From an uncultured Lachnospiraceae bacterium (GTDB lineage: Bacteria; Bacillota; Clostridia; Lachnospirales; Lachnospiraceae), in NCBI GenBank assembly GCA_946623295.1, contig CAMOQY010000089.1, forward strand, positions 1-6,129: a stretch of DNA of 6,129 bases, written 5' to 3'. Below the pieces are notes generated by a model. It was not told the DNA's origin and ran no database searches. It was given only the letters and a program-made list of their open reading frames with translations. A program made the position numbers and the translations under genes. Positions 1 through 4,824 of the stretch are shown in pieces (within the stretch, counting starts at the first letter, position 1; each line of letters begins with the position of its first letter).

Positions 1-4
1 CAAA

Positions 5-49
5 AAAATAGTATCTATTTTTAAGTTTAAAAAAAAAAGATACTATTTT
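5..49 (-). terminator. AT-rich perfect 12-bp inverted repeat, possible terminator of the degV-bioY operon
   Basis: Bases 5-16 (AAAATAGTATCT) are the exact reverse complement of bases 38-49, separated by a 21-base A/T-rich spacer. Read leftward, the stem ends in a run of seven T at 8 down to 2. This lies about 70 bases past the bioY stop, where a terminator is expected. Against this, each arm has only two G/C pairs, so the hairpin is weak compared with a normal intrinsic terminator. It could instead be an operator or promoter element for a gene beyond the left edge. A smaller AAAAAT/ATTTTT hairpin at 67-81 sits between it and the bioY stop. Confidence 0.4.
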
Positions 50-118
50 CAATGGCAGGCATTATAAAAAATGATATTTTTGATCTGCGGATCGGTCTGT
101 AGGCATCGCCGCGGTGGC

Positions 119-658
119 TTAGCGCAGCAGTTTTTTTACCTGAGAGCTGACGTACATGGCCAGCAGCATCTTTGCGGCGTCCGGCAGGATGTAGGGGACA
201 ACGCAGGTCGCAAGAGCGGCAAAGAAGCCGTATTGAGTGCCGCGCGCGCCAAGTACGATGACGAACCAGACGGTGCCCACCAGGTAGCAGGCCAGAAGTC
301 CGGCGATCAGAAAAACTATGCGCAGACGAGGTTTTTTTGCGATGACCGGTTCACCGAGCATATAGATAAGTCCGGTGAAGAGAAAACCTACGATATATCC
401 GCCCGTGGGGCCGACGATATGGCCGACGCCGCCGGAAAAGCCCGAGAAAACGGGCACTCCGACAATACCGAGCAGTATATAGAGCCCGATAGAAGCTGTG
501 CCCAGCCTTCCGCCGAGTATCATGACCGCGCAGAAGACTGCAAAGGTCTGCATGGTAAAGGGAACTACATAAGGTATCGTAAGCCAGGAGCAAAGAGTAA
601 TGATGACCGCCATAAGGGCGATCATCACAGCGCGCATTGCGGGAGAATTCTTTTTCAT
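119..658 (-). CDS. bioY: BioY, substrate-binding S-component of the ECF biotin transporter
   Basis: This 179-residue, very hydrophobic protein has the usual BioY length and about six predicted membrane segments. BioY binds biotin in the cytoplasmic membrane and imports it, normally with the ECF energizing module (EcfA/EcfA'/EcfT), which is not in this window. Family-type motifs are IPYVVPFTMQTFAV (28-41), the glycine-rich PVFSGFSGGVGHIVGPTGGY (69-88), and LPDAAK (158-163) near the C-terminus, where BioY proteins carry conserved Asp and Lys. The stop is TAA at 121-119. The start ATG overlaps the TGA stop of the upstream DegV gene (TGATG), and an AAGGA six bases before it lies inside the last DegV codons, so translation is probably coupled. 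I see no BirA-type operator nearby. The identification is firm; partner use is inferred. Confidence 0.95.
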   Translation of the reverse strand: MKKNSPAMRAVMIALMAVIITLCSWLTIPYVVPFTMQTFAVFCAVMILGGRLGTASIGLYILLGIVGVPVFSGFSGGVGHIVGPTGGYIVGFLFTGLIYMLGEPVIAKKPRLRIVFLIAGLLACYLVGTVWFVIVLGARGTQYGFFAALATCVVPYILPDAAKMLLAMYVSSQVKKLLR

Positions 659-1539
659 CAGCGGTCCTTCCCCCAGAAGAAGACTGCCACGGTGCCGGGG
701 CCGGCGTGGCTGCCGATGATGGTTCCGATGTCGAAGATCTGGACGTTGCCCTTGAGATTAGGGAATGTTGATTCGATGAGGTCGGCGACCTCCTTTGCAT
801 CCTCGTAGCAGTCCGAATTGCTGACAAAGCATTTATCGGAGTAATTCAGACCGTCATAGGCATGTTCGATCATTTTTTCAACAATACGCTTTTTGACTTT
901 TTTCTTGGAACGGATCTTTTCCATGGGGACGAGCTTGCCTGCCCAGTCCACGTGCAGAAGGGGGCAGATGCCGAGCACTTCGCCGATGTAGCCGGCGGGC
1001 TTTGAGACGCGGCCGCCCTTTATATAATATTTGAGGGTGGTTGAGAAAAACCAGTGGTTCAGGTGAAGCTTGTTTTCCTCTAACCAGCGGGCCAGCTCGT
1101 CGAACTCCATGCCCTCGTCGCGCAGATCGGCGGCCTTATCGACAAAGAGGCCGTGTCCCGAAGAAGCGCAGAGGGAATCGATGACGACCACCTTGCGGTC
1201 GGGATACTTTTCGGCAAGCATATTGGCGGCATTTACGGCCGAATTGACCGAGCCGGAAAGTCCGCTGGAGAAATCCAGATGAAGAATGTCCTTACCCTCG
1301 CCGAGGAGCTTTTCAAAATAGGCCAGATATTCGGAAATGTTGATCTGGCTGGTCTTTGTATCGGATCCCTCACGGATCATATCGTAGAATTTGTGGAATG
1401 GGATCGTAGTCCCCAGGTCGTCTTTAAAATCCTTGCCGTCTATCTCGTAGGGGAAGCAGATGTAGCGGATATCCCTTTTTTCGAGGTAGTCCTTGCTTAG
1501 ATCCACGGTGGAGCTGCAGCTGAGAATAAAATTGGACAT
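658..1539 (-). CDS. DegV family (FakB-like) fatty-acid-binding protein
   Basis: This 293-residue soluble protein has the full length and motif order of the DegV family: SSTVDL (9-14), TSQIN (63-67), SSGLSG (91-96), VIDSLCASSGHG (119-130), YYIKGGRVSK (171-180), ICPLLHVDWAGKL (191-203) and SHAGPGT (277-283). Characterised members bind a fatty acid in a deep pocket, and FakB proteins present it to the kinase FakA for entry into phospholipid synthesis. FakA is not in this window, and genomes often carry several DegV paralogues, so the physiological ligand is inferred only. The start is well supported: AGGAGG lies six bases upstream of the ATG. It is the first gene of a two-gene operon with bioY, whose start overlaps its stop by one base. 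Confidence 0.93.
   Translation of the reverse strand: MSNFILSCSSTVDLSKDYLEKRDIRYICFPYEIDGKDFKDDLGTTIPFHKFYDMIREGSDTKTSQINISEYLAYFEKLLGEGKDILHLDFSSGLSGSVNSAVNAANMLAEKYPDRKVVVIDSLCASSGHGLFVDKAADLRDEGMEFDELARWLEENKLHLNHWFFSTTLKYYIKGGRVSKPAGYIGEVLGICPLLHVDWAGKLVPMEKIRSKKKVKKRIVEKMIEHAYDGLNYSDKCFVSNSDCYEDAKEVADLIESTFPNLKGNVQIFDIGTIIGSHAGPGTVAVFFWGKDR
665..669 (-). promoter_or_regulatory. Ribosome binding site of bioY inside the degV 3' end
   Basis: On the minus strand the sequence reads AAGGA, then CCGCTG, then the bioY ATG, a six-base spacing. The site lies within the last codons of the DegV gene and the TGA stop overlaps the ATG, an arrangement typical of translational coupling. Confidence 0.7.
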
Positions 1540-1545
1540 GATAAA

Positions 1546-1551
1546 CCTCCT
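1546..1551 (-). promoter_or_regulatory. Ribosome binding site of the DegV gene
   Basis: A perfect AGGAGG on the minus strand, six bases (TTTATC) before the ATG at 1539. It fixes the start of the DegV gene. Confidence 0.85.
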
Positions 1552-1568
1552 GAAATATATGTGAATAT

Positions 1569-1597
1569 ATATTAAATCAACGGCAGTGCGCCGCCAA
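1569..1597 (-). promoter_or_regulatory. Putative sigma-70/SigA promoter of the degV-bioY operon
   Basis: On the minus strand TTGGCG (1597-1592) and TAATAT (1574-1569) are separated by exactly 17 bases. Each hexamer matches consensus at four of six positions. Transcription would begin near 1562 and give a leader of roughly 20 bases before the ATG, enough for the AGGAGG site. The flanking run is AT-rich, with GAAATATAT at 1552-1560 and GAATATATAT at 1563-1572 in direct orientation, 11 bases apart. The call rests on spacing and position only. Confidence 0.45.
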
Positions 1598-1643
1598 GTT
1601 CAGGGAAAAAACGGAGCTTGTATTTTCTGATTGATTCTATCAT
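1572..1643 (-). CDS. Possible 23-residue leader ORF upstream of degV
   Basis: An ATG at 1643 opens a 23-codon frame (peptide begins MIESIRKYKL and ends GGALPLI) that stops with TAA at 1574-1572, 32 bases before the DegV ATG. An AGAGGG lies six bases upstream of this ATG, a credible ribosome binding site. I recognise no homologue. It overlaps the putative degV promoter, so it would be translated only from a transcript starting further upstream. It could be a leader peptide or chance. Confidence 0.22.
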   Translation of the reverse strand: MIESIRKYKLRFFPELGGALPLI

Positions 1644-1771
1644 GACGGTCCCTCTTTTTCAAATGCTATTTTATGTAGGTTTATTATGAATCGTCTGCAG
1701 GGCGTGCGGGCGCGGGGCGGAAGAGAAGCTTTGAGGCGGAGCGTCACCCTGCGCGGCCGAACATAAAAAAC

Positions 1772-1800
1772 TTGCCTCATTTTGTGAAATTACATATACT
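1772..1800 (+). promoter_or_regulatory. Putative sigma-70/SigA promoter of the hydrolase-dnaE operon
   Basis: TTGCCT (1772-1777) and TATACT (1795-1800) are separated by exactly 17 bases, in an AT-rich stretch 55 bases before the hydrolase start. A second -10-like TATAAT occurs at 1800-1805 but has a 22-base spacing to the same -35. TATACT at 1795-1800 is repeated inverted as AGTATA at 1816-1821, and ATACT-GGAA-AGTAT forms a small hairpin at 1807-1820, just past the expected start point, so an operator here is possible but unproven. Confidence 0.55.
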
Positions 1801-1850
1801 ATAATAATACTGGAAAGTATAGGCTGACGATAAAGGCAGGACAGAATCTG

Positions 1851-1855
1851 AGGAG
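1851..1855 (+). promoter_or_regulatory. Ribosome binding site that questions the ATG start of the hydrolase
   Basis: AGGAG directly abuts the ATG at 1856 with zero spacing, which is not workable for normal initiation. The in-frame TTG at 1865 lies nine bases after it, a normal spacing. An in-frame TAG at 1820-1822 excludes a longer start, and no in-frame ATG, GTG or TTG lies between it and 1856. The only other purine-rich stretch, AAGGCAGGA at 1833-1841, ends 14 bases before the ATG. Confidence 0.6.
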
Positions 1856-4807
1856 ATGTTTAAGTTGATAAAAAAATTCTTCTGCATAGTTTTATCTGCA
1901 GTGATCATGGCGGGGGCCGCAGTGCCCGGGCCGGTTGCGGCGCTTGGAGATCAGAGCGGCGCGGCGGTTGGGTCTGCGATGACTGAAGCCGGGAAAAGCG
2001 GCGCGGCCGGAAGCTCCGCGCAGACCGATATTGTAAACAGCGGTGCGGTCGGTGAACAGACTGCGACTGGCGGCGCGGCAATGACCGACACTGTAAACAG
2101 CGGTGCGGCGGGAGACCCGTCCGTGAACGAAGACGAAAAAAACACCGGCGATAAAACAGAAGGAACAGAAGCCGGCAATATAGATGAAATGAAAGCCGGC
2201 AGCGAAACGGACGAAAAAAACACCGTTGGTGAAACAGACAAAACAGAGACTGGAGAAACAGACGATAATAATACAGCTGGTGAAAGCGGGGACGCAGAGC
2301 AGCCCTCCGGGTCTTCGCCTGCACTTAAATCCGCACCGAACCCCGATACGGAGTCCTCGGCCGTCTACACCCGCGGCGAGGACCTGGCGAAGCTCACCAG
2401 CGCCTCGGTTTCCCTCGGCGCTGACCTTACTCTGACGGTCGGCGCAACGGTAGATGCTTCTGTCGCTGCTCCTTCCATGAGATTCTGTATGGAGGGCTTC
2501 CCCGAATACGTCGCGCAGGGCAGAGCCTCGTCGGAGAGCGGGGCCTGGCTCTTTGAATTCCCCGGGATCGGAGCGCAGTGCATGGCCGACGTGATCACCA
2601 TGGACGTGCTTGACGGTTATACGATCATCGGCACAAGTGCATACAGCATCCGGGAGTATTTCTGCGGGATATGCTCACTGAGCGCGGAACAGCTGGGATT
2701 ATCAGAGCAGAAATACGCCCGGCTGAAGACCCTGATGGCTGATACGCTCGTCTACGGCGCAGCCGCTCAGGTATACACGGGACACAACGTCGATGATCCT
2801 GCTTCCTCGCCCGAGTGGGTTGCCGAGTCGAAAAGCGCTGTTCCCGAGGCTCCCGCGAGCGAATACCGGACCATAGTCCCAAATACCGGCGAGGACAGAG
2901 TGACCGGAGCGGCGCTCATCCTGTACAATGACGTCAAATTCCGTTTCAAGGTCAGAGCTGCTCAGGCCGATACTCTCATTGTCAGCGGAGGAAGCCATAC
3001 CTGGACCTACGAGCTTACAGACGACCTCAAAGAGGGCGATCTATATGTGATCCGCACCGGCGGTCTGATGGCCTCCGATTTCGATACGGTTTTTGAGGTC
3101 TCGCTCCGGAAAAACGGAGAGACCTGTCACGCCATTGCCTACAGCGTAAACACCTACGTCAGTTCCAAATACAACAGCGATAATACGGCCCTGGCCGATC
3201 TGGTCAAGGCGATCTACAATTACGGACTTTCCGCGGATATATACCGCATGCCTGAGGAGACCGGGCAGCCTGACGATCCGGGAGTTACCGAGCCCGAAGT
3301 CATCTCGGTCAGGCACCTCGGAAAGGTCACGACGGATCTGAATCTGCGGCAGACTGCCGGAGTAACAAGCAGCGGAAAGCTTACGACTATTCCAAAAGAC
3401 ACCCTTCTGACTATCGAGGATACCACCCCGGTGACCAATGGGGACAGAACTGTAAACTGGTACAAGGTCACGTATAACGGGTACACGGGATGGATCAGCG
3501 GAAACTACGTCGTCCTGCTCACTGTCGAGGATACGGAGGATCAGGAGGGCGTGTCGCACCGCACCGGCAGAGTCGTGACGTCCGGCGGCGTACTGAATGT
3601 CAGAAGCGATCCGAACACTTCGAGTTCATCGCAGGTCATCACCCAGCTTCCGAACGGTTCGACCGTCACGATCCTCGGAGAGACCGAGGGTCAGACCGTA
3701 TCAGCGGATTACGGCTCAAAATGGTATAAGATACTGGTAAATTACAAGACGGGCTATGTGTACAACAGGTATATCGTTCTGGACGAGCTGCCTGATACCC
3801 CGGGCGACGATGCATTTGAGATCTATCTTGAGGAACAGGGCTTCCCCGAGAGCTACCGGACAAGGCTTCGCGCGCTTCACGCGGCCTATCCGCAGTGGAC
3901 CTTTGTAGCGGACCATATCTCTGAAGACTGGGGAGTATGCGTCGAAGAGCAGTATTCCTTCGGCTCTATGCTGCCCGCGAGCTGGGGAGGCACAAAAGCG
4001 GTGAGTCTGGTAAACAAGGACGCGCCCGCCTCGTGGAAATCCACGGATCCGGAAGCCTACCAGAACGGCGAATGGGTCACGAACTGGGACGGGAATTCCT
4101 GGGCGATAGCCAGCAGAGCGATCATCAGATATTACATGGACCCCAGAAATTTCCTCAACAGTACGGATGTGTTCCAGTTCCTGGACATGCAGTATAATTC
4201 CACACAGACCGCGTCGGCGGTTTCGACCGCCGCAAGCACGATCGGTGCGGGCTGGCTCTCCGGCGTCTATACTCACCTTACAGACAACACTACGATAGAC
4301 TATCCGGAGGTGATCACCCGGGTAAGCTCTGCAGCCGGAATAAATCCCATAGCGATAGTCTGCATCATCACTCAGGAGCTTGGCACGACCTCTGTCGCGG
4401 TCAACAGGCCGCAGATCAGCGGCAGCAAAGCCGGCTATGAGGGCTACTACAATTATTTCAACGTCGGCGCGTATGTGGATGCCACATATACGACCGCGTG
4501 GGAGCGCGGCCTGCACGTAGCCAGAGATATCTATTCGTGGAACAGCCGCGAAGCGGCGCTGGCCGGCGGCGCGCAGATCTTTGCGAACAGGTATCTGGGC
4601 AGGAACCAGCAAACAGTGTATTACAAGCGTTTCAACGTGGTAAACAGCACTGTCTCGGATCAGTTCTCCACGGATATCGAGGGAGCCTGCGGAGAGGGCA
4701 GACTTCTCGGGAAGGCTTACACGGAAGACCTGCGCACAGGCGGTGCTCTGACGTTCCGGATCCCGGTATATGACGGCATGCCGTCAAATCCGTGCACCAT
4801 CCCGTAA
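1856..4807 (+). CDS. Secreted SH3b-domain endo-beta-N-acetylglucosaminidase (LytD/GH73-like peptidoglycan hydrolase)
   Basis: This 983-residue exported protein is predicted to cut the N-acetylglucosaminyl bonds of peptidoglycan glycan strands. A signal peptide covers about 1-29 (KLIKK, hydrophobic core, likely cleavage after VAA at 27-29). A low-complexity acidic linker follows (34-160). Two related domains of unnamed type lie at about 183-310 and 351-465. Two bacterial SH3 domains lie at about 489-554 and 571-642 and probably bind cell wall. The catalytic module runs from about 653 to 983, with FPESY (663-667), DPRNFLN (762-768), ITQELG with E841 as the likely catalytic Glu, and YYNYFNVGAY (864-873). 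There is no LPXTG anchor, so it is released or held by the SH3b domains. The marked start is ATG 1856, but TTG 1865 fits the ribosome site better and would remove three residues. It is the first gene before dnaE, 17 bases upstream. Family assignment of the module is firm; wall role is inferred. Confidence 0.9.
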   Translation: MFKLIKKFFCIVLSAVIMAGAAVPGPVAALGDQSGAAVGSAMTEAGKSGAAGSSAQTDIVNSGAVGEQTATGGAAMTDTVNSGAAGDPSVNEDEKNTGDKTEGTEAGNIDEMKAGSETDEKNTVGETDKTETGETDDNNTAGESGDAEQPSGSSPALKSAPNPDTESSAVYTRGEDLAKLTSASVSLGADLTLTVGATVDASVAAPSMRFCMEGFPEYVAQGRASSESGAWLFEFPGIGAQCMADVITMDVLDGYTIIGTSAYSIREYFCGICSLSAEQLGLSEQKYARLKTLMADTLVYGAAAQVYTGHNVDDPASSPEWVAESKSAVPEAPASEYRTIVPNTGEDRVTGAALILYNDVKFRFKVRAAQADTLIVSGGSHTWTYELTDDLKEGDLYVIRTGGLMASDFDTVFEVSLRKNGETCHAIAYSVNTYVSSKYNSDNTALADLVKAIYNYGLSADIYRMPEETGQPDDPGVTEPEVISVRHLGKVTTDLNLRQTAGVTSSGKLTTIPKDTLLTIEDTTPVTNGDRTVNWYKVTYNGYTGWISGNYVVLLTVEDTEDQEGVSHRTGRVVTSGGVLNVRSDPNTSSSSQVITQLPNGSTVTILGETEGQTVSADYGSKWYKILVNYKTGYVYNRYIVLDELPDTPGDDAFEIYLEEQGFPESYRTRLRALHAAYPQWTFVADHISEDWGVCVEEQYSFGSMLPASWGGTKAVSLVNKDAPASWKSTDPEAYQNGEWVTNWDGNSWAIASRAIIRYYMDPRNFLNSTDVFQFLDMQYNSTQTASAVSTAASTIGAGWLSGVYTHLTDNTTIDYPEVITRVSSAAGINPIAIVCIITQELGTTSVAVNRPQISGSKAGYEGYYNYFNVGAYVDATYTTAWERGLHVARDIYSWNSREAALAGGAQIFANRYLGRNQQTVYYKRFNVVNSTVSDQFSTDIEGACGEGRLLGKAYTEDLRTGGALTFRIPVYDGMPSNPCTIP
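1955..2296 (+). repeat. In-frame degenerate repeats encoding an acidic Ala/Gly/Thr/Asn-rich linker
   Basis: The linker (residues 34-147) consists of two repeat classes. The first is built on SGA(A/V) units starting at residues 34, 48, 62 and 82, a 14-residue period with six extra residues in the third unit. The DNA of 2023-2048 recurs at 2083-2108 with 24 of 26 bases identical, including an exact 17-base core. The second class is DEKNT/DNNT-based (residues 93, 119, 137), with an exact 16-base copy at 2132-2147 and 2210-2225, each containing an A7 run. The composition suggests a flexible, negatively charged spacer between the signal peptide and the folded domains. Confidence 0.8.
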
Positions 4808-4812
4808 GGAGG
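4807..4812 (+). promoter_or_regulatory. Ribosome binding site of dnaE overlapping the hydrolase stop codon
   Basis: AGGAGG at 4807-4812 shares its first base with the TAA stop of the hydrolase (4805-4807). It lies 12 bases before the dnaE ATG, somewhat longer than usual, and no closer site or alternative start is present. Confidence 0.75.
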
Positions 4813-4824
4813 CAGAAACACGCT

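Larger units (their letters stand above)
1540..1855. other. Divergent intergenic region between the degV-bioY operon and the hydrolase-dnaE operon
   Basis: This 316-base gap separates two divergently transcribed units. It holds a putative leftward promoter (1569-1597), a possible short leader ORF (1572-1643), a GC-rich patch at about 1695-1760, and a putative rightward promoter (1772-1800). The GC-rich patch has GCAGGG at 1697-1702 and its complement CCCTGC at 1747-1752, too short and far apart to call a structure with confidence. I recognise no riboswitch, T-box, tRNA or known small RNA here. Confidence 0.6.

Noticed and set aside
71..808. Long plus-strand frame of 245 codons opposite bioY and the end of the DegV gene
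   Set aside because: It is antisense to a clear BioY gene, its translation is rich in charged residues with no recognisable motif, and no ribosome site precedes it.
1642..1689. Plus-strand 15-codon hydrophobic frame (begins MTVPLF) in the intergenic region
   Set aside because: No ribosome site or promoter is placed for it, and its length is within chance expectation.
1540..1855. Biotin-related BirA operator, riboswitch or T-box upstream of the degV-bioY operon
   Set aside because: I found no long TTGTTAAC-type dyad and no recognisable riboswitch or T-box core sequence.
1955..2296. Repeats in the hydrolase linker considered as a CRISPR array or mobile element
   Set aside because: The repeats are in frame, degenerate and of uneven spacing, without unique spacers, terminal inverted repeats or a transposase.
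3716..4612. 298-codon minus-strand frame opposite the hydrolase catalytic module
   Set aside because: The plus-strand frame encodes the full glucosaminidase motif set. The antisense translation has no family motif and is a by-product of GC-rich third positions.
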